In this document: piece by piece, positions 7,269 to 14,480 of the stretch | Layout of the letters: each line of letters opens with the position of its first letter | How positions within the stretch are numbered: the stretch's first letter is position 1 | Origin: Bacteroidota bacterium | GTDB taxonomy: Bacteria > Bacteroidota > Bacteroidia > Flavobacteriales_D > Crocinitomicaceae | Assembly (NCBI GenBank): GCA_016866375.1 | Contig: VGMK01000024.1 | Span: 1-16,027, forward strand | Reading direction: 5' to 3' | DNA length: 16,027 nucleotides | Notes under the pieces: model-generated | The model's database searches: none | Seen by the model: the letters and a program-made list of their open reading frames with translations, nothing else | Told to the model about the DNA's origin: nothing | Position numbers and translations under genes: made by a program

Positions 7269-8624
7269 TTATTCCTTTAAATAGGAAACAACCTTTTCAG
7301 CACCGTTTTCAACTTTAATACGAACGAAAAACAAACCTTTCGAAGCGGTTACAATCGTAATTGAATTTCCTTCCCAAAGAATTTCTTGCTTTCGACCAGT
7401 TACATCAAAGACGGTAATATCACACGAATTAAACAATTTAGAATCTATTGAAAATGTTCCATTTCCTGGATTTGGAAATAAGCCTAAAGAACTAACCTGC
7501 TCTTGAATTCCCAAATCGTTGATTTGAATACAATCGGAAGTATCGGAACATCCATTCGCAAGCGTCACGATTACAGCATATGCTCCGTTGATTGGAGGCG
7601 TGTATTCCACCGAAGTAGCACCAGGAATAATCGTTAAAGAAGGACACAATAACCATTGATAAAGCGCATTCGGTTGTAAGGACGTAATTTGACCGTTCAA
7701 AAATTCTAATCCCGTAAATGGTGCTTGTAACACTGTTACGTTTTGCGAAGTTGTGTCGCATCCTTGATTATTACACGCAATTAGGGTGATTACATATTGT
7801 CCAGGCAAATTGAAACAAAGTGGTTGTGGGTTTTCAAGCGTAGAAGAATTTCCGTTTCCAAAATCCCACGAATAACTCGTTGCATCTGAACTGGTATTGG
7901 AAAAAGTAAAACAATAGTTTTGACAGATTTGGTTGTCGTTTAAGGTGAAATTAGCCACTGGATCTGGTGGAATATTCGTAGTGATTTTTACGTTGTTAAT
8001 GGCAAGAGAAGGATCTGTTCCTGCTCCATCGTTGCTGTTTTTCCAGTTAAATCCTATTCTCAAAGTAGAGCTATTTTCACAACTCACAGGTAAAGGAATT
8101 GACAAATGCGTCCACAACCCTTGTCCATTTGCGCACGTAGTAGCAGGAGTTATTGTTTGAAGATTCGTCCATGTTGTGCCACCATCTGTACTATAAATAA
8201 CGGTTCCAAAATCATCATTTGCTTGTCCAATGCCTATGTAATCAAACTCAACACTCAAATTTTGGGAATTCAAAGTGCTAATGTTTGAAGCGAAGACAGC
8301 ACGTTTGTTGGTTGTGGCATAGATAAATCCTAATCCGCCATCACCAGCATTATAGGTTGCGCCGGTTCCCACACACCAAGTCCCTTGACATCCAACATGT
8401 AAGGTTTTATTTCCATTTCCAGCCGTACCACACCCACCTGCAGCAACACCTCCCTCGGCATCGGAAATTACCCAAAGATTTGCATCAATATCATTTTGTC
8501 CAGTAGAAACATTCAGCGTCCACTCAGCAGGATTTTCAAAATCATTTTGCCAAATAGTCGTTTGTGATATGCCGAAAAAATCTAAGGCAACAAAAAGAAT
8601 AGCGATGAGGTAACGGTAATTCAT
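7269..8624 (-). CDS. Secreted PKD-domain protein with type A T9SS sorting domain
   Basis: A 451-residue exported protein of unknown ligand. A signal peptide covers about 1-21 (hydrophobic IAILFVALDFF, cut near SQT). Residues about 22-215 look like a beta-sandwich or jelly-roll, with W, G and D-rich motifs such as STDGGTTW. A PKD-like domain with YSWDFGNGNSS follows (about 221-300), then a second Ig-like unit (about 305-370) that ends in NGCSDTSDC. The C-terminal type A sorting domain (about 380-451) has PNPGNGTFSI, then ITVFDVTGR and the usual final beta-strands. This should direct it through T9SS for release or surface attachment. The frame extends upstream to a TTG at 8642, but the ATG at 8624 places the signal peptide normally and follows an A-rich leader. 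It lies 77 nt downstream of the M1 peptidase gene and ends 4 bp from the convergent polymerase gene. Confidence 0.85.
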   Translation of the reverse strand: MNYRYLIAILFVALDFFGISQTTIWQNDFENPAEWTLNVSTGQNDIDANLWVISDAEGGVAAGGCGTAGNGNKTLHVGCQGTWCVGTGATYNAGDGGLGFIYATTNKRAVFASNISTLNSQNLSVEFDYIGIGQANDDFGTVIYSTDGGTTWTNLQTITPATTCANGQGLWTHLSIPLPVSCENSSTLRIGFNWKNSNDGAGTDPSLAINNVKITTNIPPDPVANFTLNDNQICQNYCFTFSNTSSDATSYSWDFGNGNSSTLENPQPLCFNLPGQYVITLIACNNQGCDTTSQNVTVLQAPFTGLEFLNGQITSLQPNALYQWLLCPSLTIIPGATSVEYTPPINGAYAVIVTLANGCSDTSDCIQINDLGIQEQVSSLGLFPNPGNGTFSIDSKLFNSCDITVFDVTGRKQEILWEGNSITIVTASKGLFFVRIKVENGAEKVVSYLKE

Positions 8625-8631
8625 GATTTTT

Positions 8632-8653
8632 TTTTTAGTCAAAATACTAAAAA
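8632..8653. repeat. 8-bp stem inverted repeat just upstream of the PKD-protein start
   Basis: TTTTTAGT at 8632-8639 pairs perfectly with ACTAAAAA at 8646-8653 around a 6-nt loop. It sits 8 nt upstream of the ATG at 8624 and contains the alternative TTG. In the minus-strand transcript it is followed by a run of A, not U, so it is not a terminator in that direction. It may be a leader hairpin or an operator. Confidence 0.4.
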
Positions 8654-8660
8654 GTTAATT

Positions 8661-8696
8661 CAAAACGTATAAATTAAAGAAAAAACTATTCACAAA
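8661..8696 (-). promoter_or_regulatory. Possible promoter for the PKD-protein gene
   Basis: On the minus strand TACGTTTT (7 of 8 to TAnnTTTG, with a G one base later) follows a TTTG after 23 nt. The spacing is a little long for the Bacteroidota -33/-7 pair. The spacer also allows simple readthrough from the peptidase gene. Confidence 0.25.
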
Positions 8697-8701
8697 AAAA
8701 G

Positions 8702-10663
8702 TTATAATTGAATGATCTTCAATCTTTTTTGATTCTCAGGTAACAAAATTTCGAGTAAATAATTTCCTTTTTTGAGTTGTGATAAATCGATGTACGTATT
8801 CGGTTCGAATTCAAGTGATTTTACAATTTTACCAAACAAGTCATAAACATTGATTTCGGCCTTAGAATTCAGGTTTTTAATAGTGAAAATTCCACTATTT
8901 GGATTGGGAACAATAATAGGCTCATCTGATTGCGCCAAATTATCCAAGTTTAAGGAATTATCTTGTGTAACCGTTCCGACATTATTAATAACCCAATTAT
9001 TGGGATCAATGATTGCCGTTGCATTCGTGCTCAATGTACCAAAATTGGATAAATAAAATGTTTCTTGGTTTGAGGAAATTGGAAAACGAACAATGGTATC
9101 CGGCATTGGTGTTCGATTAAACTTTATTTCAATCGAGTTTGTAAAAGTAGGCGTAACGGCAGGTTTAGATGCGGTATGATTAATTTGAACAACTATGTCA
9201 TTTTCATCTTGGTTCCATTTAACCGAATACGTTGGATATCCTTCTCCAAAATACCACTCATCAAAAAAATTGTCCAGATTCAAATTACAATAGGTTGACA
9301 TAAAGTTTTTAAAATCGACACCTCTCGCCGTTGAGTCTTTAAAAGCAACTTGAAAAGCGCTTAGCCCATCGTAAAATAGCTCGTCGTTATTTATTAAAAA
9401 TCGCAGCGTATGTATGATTGCACTTCCTTTGTTGTATGTTAGCCTTCCGCTAAAAATTCTGTTTTCGTTGAGGCTGTCTAATACCCATACACTACCGCCA
9501 ATTTGTGATTTAACATTTTCGTGAACATCCAACATATGTTGCGCTTTTTCTGAAGGGTAAAGATCTTCAAGCATGATGTACTCACTGTAAGAGGCAAAAC
9601 CCTCATTCATCCAAATGTCTGCCCAAGACGCACACGTGACGTTATTTCCCCACCATTGATGACCCAATTCGTGAGCCGTTAAGGTTTTTTCGAAAAATCC
9701 TTGAGTAGTCATTGTTTGATGTTCCATCCCACCGGATATAGGCGCCATACAATGTCCGTATTTTTCATCCTCAAAAGGGTAGGGGCCAAATTTATCGTAA
9801 AACAATTCTATGAAATCTCCGGTTTCATTTATTTCATCAATAAAGTTTGGCAAGGTTTGGGGGTTGTTGTAAATGTAGTTTTGAACCAAAATTGGATTTG
9901 GAGCACCGGCTGGGGTAACGTAAAAGGAATAATCAACATATTTTGCTACTGCCGCCGAAATCAAATAGTAATCGATGGGGTGTCTATGCTCCCAATTAAA
10001 TTTTAGGAATCCATTCCCAAGTGTCTCAATACTCGATAAAATCCCGTTTGATCCAGCTTTGCAAGTGTCTGGAACAGTTATGGAAAAAAAAGAACTATCT
10101 GCTTTGTCTGTTAGACTTTGTTTGCATGGAAACCATTCCATCGCTGAGAATGGCTCAGAAAGTGTCCAAACTACTTTGTTTCCCCAGCTCGGAGACGATC
10201 CAGCAGTAATTCCGCTTCCGCCCAGTGGATTGGTTTGCGCAGTAGGTGGGTTTCCTGAATAATCAATTTCTAAAGAGAATAACTGACCTGAATTAGCATT
10301 CGTATATGCCTTCACAGCCGTTTCAGCTCTTGAAAATTGGGTTGGAGTTCCATTTAAGCGTATTTCAGAAATCAATAATGTTGGATACAACTCAAACAAT
10401 GCAGAGTCAAGATTCACTTTGGCACGCGCATCTATTCTCACCGTACCAGAAAGATAAGTTGACGTATTCGTCATATTTAAATCTAAGCCATAAAAATGTA
10501 CGTCGTATTTTTCTGTTTGTGCAATCTGAGAAACAGTGAGGGTATTACTTTTAAGTTGGTGGTTTTTAAATTGGTTTTGCTTTGCACAGCCTGAATGATT
10601 TTCTTGAGCGATCGTCATTTTGATACACAGGAAAAAAATAATTTGTAAATAAAATAATTTCAT
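8702..10663 (-). CDS. Secreted M1-family zinc aminopeptidase with type A T9SS sorting domain
   Basis: A 653-residue exported metallopeptidase expected to remove N-terminal residues from peptides outside the cell or at its surface. The signal peptide is about 1-20 (hydrophobic LQIIFFLCIKMTIA, then QEN). An N-terminal beta-domain follows. The catalytic domain has the zinc motif HELGH at 331-335, with the third ligand E354 in NEGFASY, and the exopeptidase motif GGMEH at 311-315 (GxMEN with His for Asn). The likely transition-state Tyr is Y410 in TYNKGSAIIHTLR. A beta-sandwich region follows, then the sorting domain (about 583-653) with PNPNSGIFTI, INVYDLFGKIV and LKKGNYLLEI. The long alpha-helical C-terminal domain of PepN is absent. 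The WD40 gene stop is 32 nt upstream, but this gene has a perfect -7 box of its own in that gap. Confidence 0.92.
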   Translation of the reverse strand: MKLFYLQIIFFLCIKMTIAQENHSGCAKQNQFKNHQLKSNTLTVSQIAQTEKYDVHFYGLDLNMTNTSTYLSGTVRIDARAKVNLDSALFELYPTLLISEIRLNGTPTQFSRAETAVKAYTNANSGQLFSLEIDYSGNPPTAQTNPLGGSGITAGSSPSWGNKVVWTLSEPFSAMEWFPCKQSLTDKADSSFFSITVPDTCKAGSNGILSSIETLGNGFLKFNWEHRHPIDYYLISAAVAKYVDYSFYVTPAGAPNPILVQNYIYNNPQTLPNFIDEINETGDFIELFYDKFGPYPFEDEKYGHCMAPISGGMEHQTMTTQGFFEKTLTAHELGHQWWGNNVTCASWADIWMNEGFASYSEYIMLEDLYPSEKAQHMLDVHENVKSQIGGSVWVLDSLNENRIFSGRLTYNKGSAIIHTLRFLINNDELFYDGLSAFQVAFKDSTARGVDFKNFMSTYCNLNLDNFFDEWYFGEGYPTYSVKWNQDENDIVVQINHTASKPAVTPTFTNSIEIKFNRTPMPDTIVRFPISSNQETFYLSNFGTLSTNATAIIDPNNWVINNVGTVTQDNSLNLDNLAQSDEPIIVPNPNSGIFTIKNLNSKAEINVYDLFGKIVKSLEFEPNTYIDLSQLKKGNYLLEILLPENQKRLKIIQL

Positions 10664-10677
10664 AATTAATTTTTAAT

Positions 10678-10685
10678 CAAAAATA
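10678..10685 (-). promoter_or_regulatory. Candidate Bacteroidota -7 box for the M1 peptidase gene
   Basis: On the minus strand the sequence is TATTTTTG, an exact match to TAnnTTTG, 14 nt before the peptidase ATG. That predicts a very short leader. No convincing -33 element is seen; one would fall inside the end of the WD40 gene. Confidence 0.35.
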
Positions 10686-10695
10686 CAACAACTAA

Positions 10696-11571
10696 TTAAA
10701 ATTCTTGTGACCATAAGATTATATTTGAATCATCGGAGCAAGAAACAAAAGATTTTTCATCCAATGAAATAATGCAATTAACAGAATTTCGATGTCCCCC
10801 GGTTTTAAAATCCTTTTTATCAATTACTTTCAACGAGTTAATGTTCCATATTTTAATACTCTTATCACGGCTACCACTAATAAAACAATCTTTATTCATC
10901 CTTGTTAGCGAATAAATCGGTCCTTTATGAGCGGGGATTTTGGAAACTATTTTTTTTGATTTTGGATCTAAAAAATATAAATACCCATCATATCCACCAA
11001 TCAAATACTGATCATTCATTTTTAAAATTGCTTGAACTCCCTCTGTATTGATTGATATTTCTTCAATAGGTGTCAAATAATCTATATCAATGAATCTTAA
11101 CTTACCATCTTTAGACCCTATGAGAATATCGTTTTCAAAAAAGTGTGTGCTGCGAATTTTACCACAATTTAGTGGGATTTTACGAATTAATTTAAAGTCT
11201 TGATTATTCCAAAAACATAAATTCCCCTCTGCGTCACCGGTAAAGAAATAATTTTTTTCTAAAATTTCATTAATCAAGAAAATAGCTGATTTATGGTATT
11301 CAAGAAATTTAATTTCCTTTTTTGATTCAGTATCAATAACATGAATATTTCCATTTGAACAACCAATAATTAAATAGGGGAGGTTGATTAGGTGATAAAT
11401 TGAAAAAGCAGAAGAATTAACTTTTACAACAAATTTATCTTGGATGAATTTAGACAAATCCCAACGAACGATAAATTTATCGGCACTACTCGAAAAAAAT
11501 GAATTCGTATTTTTAGATAAGCAATATACCGGACCTTGATGATTGGAAAATTCATTTTTTTTTTGAAACAT
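10696..11571 (-). CDS. WD40 repeat protein, single seven-blade propeller
   Basis: A 291-residue protein that consists almost entirely of WD40-type repeats. Seven repeats can be drawn, at about 9-43, 45-93, 94-135, 136-175, 176-214, 215-258 and 259-291. The clearest are the first (DKFIVRWD), the sixth (HKGPIYSL, then SGSRDKSIKIWN) and the seventh (GHRNSVNCI, then SCSDDSNIILW). There is no signal peptide or membrane segment, so it is probably a cytoplasmic interaction platform and not an enzyme. Its ATG overlaps the stop of the TPR gene by one base (TAATG), which points to coupled translation and a common complex. Codons 3-6 form a run of ten A (11555-11564), a site where slippage is possible. 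I do not recognise a specific family beyond the fold. Confidence 0.85.
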   Translation of the reverse strand: MFQKKNEFSNHQGPVYCLSKNTNSFFSSSADKFIVRWDLSKFIQDKFVVKVNSSAFSIYHLINLPYLIIGCSNGNIHVIDTESKKEIKFLEYHKSAIFLINEILEKNYFFTGDAEGNLCFWNNQDFKLIRKIPLNCGKIRSTHFFENDILIGSKDGKLRFIDIDYLTPIEEISINTEGVQAILKMNDQYLIGGYDGYLYFLDPKSKKIVSKIPAHKGPIYSLTRMNKDCFISGSRDKSIKIWNINSLKVIDKKDFKTGGHRNSVNCIISLDEKSFVSCSDDSNIILWSQEF

Positions 11572-12974
11572 TACTCTGATAAATCAACTAAATCTGTTAA
11601 TTCATTGCAACCAAGTAATTCTGCATTTATTTTGAAAAGCTCCTTAGATTTGACCGGGTCATTAACAACACAAAAATTAAATAAAGCGATCGAGTCAATT
11701 TTGTGACCGAGCAACCAGAGCAAATTTACTTCCCACAACCATGATTCAATTTCTTGTCCATTTTTAATATTAAAACTATGAATAAAATCATGGCATTCTA
11801 AAAGATCAATTTTGATTAAATTTTCCATGAATGATTTTAAACAGTCCATGTCGGAGGGATCGATTTCCAAAGACTTTTTGATGTAATTAAATCCAATTTC
11901 GTGGTCGTTATTCTTTAGATATAAAGATCCGATCAAGTGAAGTGTAACAGGATTTTCCGGGTCTAATTCGAGTGCCTTATTCATAAGAACGATTGCTTCC
12001 CCGGTATTTTCTTGTAAATCAGCAATTATTCCTAAACCTAACCAAGGTTCAGAGAATTCAGGAGAAAGTTCAATACTTTTTTGGTAATTACTTTTACTTA
12101 ATTCATATTCATGTATATTTTCATAAGATTCTCCTAAATAACACAAAGCAAGAGGGTCTTCACCATCAATTTCTATACATTTATTGAAACTTTCAATCGC
12201 TTGATGAAATTTTTCAGACGACAAATAGGCATTTCCGAGATTAAAATAAGCCGCTCCTGAATTTTCATTAATTATTAAACAGTAATCAAAAGCCCAGATA
12301 GCCTTATCATAATTATCTTTCCGCAAATAATAACTCCCTAATTGATACCAACCAAAATATGAATATGGATTATCATCAATAAACTTAAGAATTTGTTGAT
12401 GCATTTCATCAAAACGATGTGTTTTTTCAAAGCAATAGCATAATTCAGAAAAGGCAATTTCATTTTTAAAATTGTGTTTAAGGGCTACCATTAAGGTCTT
12501 TATTGCGCTATCATAGTCTCTTGAATTTTCATATTCTATCGCTAAATCAACATAAATTTCATCTTTCTCTTGATTTTGACAGTATTCCAAAGCTTGGAGA
12601 TAAAATTTTACTGCGTTTTTTGAATCGCGAATCTGACTGAACAAGGCAGCTTTGGTTAAAAGTAATTCTGATTGATAATTTTCAATTCTGTCTACTTGGC
12701 CAAGAAGCTCGATTGATTCGGAAATCATACCCAGACCTGCGAGAGATTGGGCTTTCCTTAAAAAAAATATCAGGTTAAAAGGAAGTTGAGTAATTCCCAA
12801 TTCGGCTGCACTTTTTGCCATTGGATAGTTTGAATTTAAAAGATAATAATCAATTATTGATTCAATTCTGTCACCGTCAATAAATCCAATAGAATCTCCG
12901 TTTACATAACTTTCAAAAAGAGCTATGTCCGATTTTAACTCTTTTTCTGATAAATCTTCCTCATCGTCAAACAT
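11571..12974 (-). CDS. Tetratricopeptide-repeat scaffold protein
   Basis: A 467-residue, mostly helical protein without signal peptide. It has an acidic N-terminus (about 1-12), a conserved-looking helical entry with IESIIDYYL (about 38-45), and degenerate TPR-like helices to about 200. Five well-formed 34-residue TPRs in tandem follow at about 204-237, 239-272, 273-306, 307-340 and 341-374, with the expected W/Y, LG, Y, A and P positions, for example YFNLGNAY and ALELDPENP. The tail (375-467) is helical but less regular. It resembles a widespread Bacteroidota TPR family of unknown role, as I remember it. It should bind peptides or partner proteins in the cytoplasm. It is followed by the WD40 gene with a one-base overlap, and the upstream spacer is bounded by a 15-bp inverted repeat. 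Confidence 0.86.
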   Translation of the reverse strand: MFDDEEDLSEKELKSDIALFESYVNGDSIGFIDGDRIESIIDYYLLNSNYPMAKSAAELGITQLPFNLIFFLRKAQSLAGLGMISESIELLGQVDRIENYQSELLLTKAALFSQIRDSKNAVKFYLQALEYCQNQEKDEIYVDLAIEYENSRDYDSAIKTLMVALKHNFKNEIAFSELCYCFEKTHRFDEMHQQILKFIDDNPYSYFGWYQLGSYYLRKDNYDKAIWAFDYCLIINENSGAAYFNLGNAYLSSEKFHQAIESFNKCIEIDGEDPLALCYLGESYENIHEYELSKSNYQKSIELSPEFSEPWLGLGIIADLQENTGEAIVLMNKALELDPENPVTLHLIGSLYLKNNDHEIGFNYIKKSLEIDPSDMDCLKSFMENLIKIDLLECHDFIHSFNIKNGQEIESWLWEVNLLWLLGHKIDSIALFNFCVVNDPVKSKELFKINAELLGCNELTDLVDLSE

Positions 12975-12979
12975 TCCAA

Positions 12980-13083
12980 TAATTTTGAATAAAATTAAGT
13001 TTCTGAGAAAATATAACCTAATTCTTTATTTCGTCTTTATTCACAAAAAATCATCTTTTATCAACTATTTTTATTCAAAATTA
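12980..13083. repeat. 15-bp perfect inverted repeat bounding the coiled-coil/TPR gene junction
   Basis: TAATTTTGAATAAAA at 12980-12994 is the exact reverse complement of 13069-13083. One arm lies 5 nt upstream of the TPR ATG; the other contains the stop codon of the coiled-coil protein gene. The 74-nt loop also holds TCTTTATT twice (13023-13030 and 13034-13041), 11 bp apart. In the minus-strand mRNA a stem would bring stop and next start together. AT-richness lowers the significance, but 15 uninterrupted pairs are more than expected. Confidence 0.55.
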
Positions 13084-14405
13084 GTCACATTTCCAGATTC
13101 TACATTCCACTGATATTCTGTAACAATAGTTCCATTTTTGGTATATGACGTTAAAGAATTTGGTGATTCTTGCTTTACGTAAATATCGTAATTGTTGTTT
13201 TCATCTACTTTCACGCGCCTTGTAATCAAGACAAGTGGCTTGCCGACCTCTCCTTTACTAAAAACACCTTGTGTAATCCCAACAGGGTAGGGGACACCTT
13301 TTGAATTCGCAATACCAGTTCCTTTAGTAACAGGGGGAGGTGCTTGCCTATACTCATCATTTTTTTTTATATTCTCTGCAACGTACTTGGCATTTTCATC
13401 GGTCATTTCGTTCATGGAAATACGAACGACATTCCGCAGTGAATCGTCATTCGTTTGATTTTTTCCAATTGTTTCAATTCTTTTTTCATTTTCTTGTTGT
13501 ATTTCATATTTTGCCGAAGAATTTTGTTCTAAGACTGTGTCAATATTTTGATTAATCTTCTTAATTCTTTCGGCATTTGTTTGATCCATTAAGACAATTG
13601 AACTATCCATTTTTTCGTTCGAGATTCGGATATATTGGGCTATTTCCTTTGTTTGATCTTTTTTTGAGTCTAAAAAAATATCCCGCTCATTCTCATATTC
13701 TCTCCTATTACTATCGATCAACTTAATAATACGTTCTTTTTCATTATCCATTTTGACTTGTGCGGAGTCAATTATTTTTAAATTTAAATTCAAATCATTG
13801 GCAATTAATTCTTTTCTTTTTGAAGATTCTCGATTCATAGTATCTTTTCTGGCTTCAAAATCTCTATTTGGGGCATTTATATCATTTTGATGGGTTAAAT
13901 TAATTTGAGTAATCGCAGTCTTGTAATCAGTGGGATCGCCTAAATCTTCGAGTTTGTTTGGTTGATTCTGAGATATTGAAGAATTGGGTGATTGGTTTTG
14001 AGAATTTGAATTAACTTTTTTTTTCTCAGAATTCGCATCTGCTATTAATTTTTCTAAATCCTTCTTTTCGTTACCTCGAAATATAGCTTGATTAGATTTA
14101 ACAATAGTTAACCCTTGTTCAGCAGATAAAATGGCATCATCCCATTTTTGAACTTTGAAAAAATCAATTCCATCAAGTAGTTTCTCAAGACAATTTAGCT
14201 TTAAATTCAAAGCCTGGACTTTCTTATTTCCTTGATTACTTTGAAGTGGTTCAGCGCTTAGAATATTTTTGGCATTTACAATGTCTTTATTCTTAATTGC
14301 TTGTTCTACACTTTCAATCGAAGTATTAAAATCAGTTTGTCCTTTGACGCTGGATGAAATAGATACAGAAATAATTAGAGTCAAATAAAGGTAAATGTGT
14401 TTCAT
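13071..14405 (-). CDS. Exported coiled-coil protein of unknown function
   Basis: A 444-residue protein with a signal peptide (about 1-22: MKHIYLYLTLIISVSIS, cut near KGQ). No lipobox is seen, so it is probably periplasmic or exported. Residues about 25-125 are helical and TPR-like (DFFKVQKWDDAILSAEQGL). A linker rich in Asn, Ser and Gln covers about 131-150. A long charged helical region follows (about 180-350), with recurring Asp-Ser or Asp-Thr pairs and heptad-like spacing of Ile and Leu, so a coiled coil is likely. A short proline stretch (APPPV, 355-359) leads to a compact, probably beta-rich C-terminal domain (about 362-444) with GVPYPVGITQGVF and two aromatic-rich strands. There is no T9SS sorting domain. 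It is the first gene of the minus-strand block and divergent from the FAD oxidoreductase. I do not recognise the family. Confidence 0.78.
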   Translation of the reverse strand: MKHIYLYLTLIISVSISSSVKGQTDFNTSIESVEQAIKNKDIVNAKNILSAEPLQSNQGNKKVQALNLKLNCLEKLLDGIDFFKVQKWDDAILSAEQGLTIVKSNQAIFRGNEKKDLEKLIADANSEKKKVNSNSQNQSPNSSISQNQPNKLEDLGDPTDYKTAITQINLTHQNDINAPNRDFEARKDTMNRESSKRKELIANDLNLNLKIIDSAQVKMDNEKERIIKLIDSNRREYENERDIFLDSKKDQTKEIAQYIRISNEKMDSSIVLMDQTNAERIKKINQNIDTVLEQNSSAKYEIQQENEKRIETIGKNQTNDDSLRNVVRISMNEMTDENAKYVAENIKKNDEYRQAPPPVTKGTGIANSKGVPYPVGITQGVFSKGEVGKPLVLITRRVKVDENNNYDIYVKQESPNSLTSYTKNGTIVTEYQWNVESGNVTNFE

Positions 14406-14414
14406 AATTGTGAT

Positions 14415-14451
14415 ATTTGTATACTCATGAATGAAAAACCTCTATACAAAT
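14415..14451. promoter_or_regulatory. 9-bp inverted repeat in the divergent spacer (possible operator)
   Basis: ATTTGTATA at 14415-14423 is mirrored by TATACAAAT at 14443-14451 with a 19-nt spacer. It lies in the 75-bp region between two divergent genes, so one factor could act on both. The centre-to-centre distance is 28 bp. No exact TAnnTTTG box is seen in the spacer. Confidence 0.38.
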
Positions 14452-14480
14452 TTCCTGAAAAAAGTTAAATTAAACAAATA

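Noticed and set aside
7265..7287. Possible terminator hairpin (TTCCT and AGGAA around 6 nt) at the convergent dnaE/PKD-protein ends.
   Set aside because: The stem has only five AT-rich pairs and lies in the coding end of the minus-strand gene, with only a short T-run further on. Too weak to call.
8625..8642. TTG at 8640-8642 as the start of the PKD-protein gene, adding six residues.
   Set aside because: The ATG at 8622-8624 gives a standard signal peptide, and the TTG lies in the loop edge of a hairpin. The ATG is preferred.
9701..10539. Several plus-strand open frames of 62-101 codons.
   Set aside because: All lie antisense within the M1 peptidase, whose motifs and length are fully convincing.
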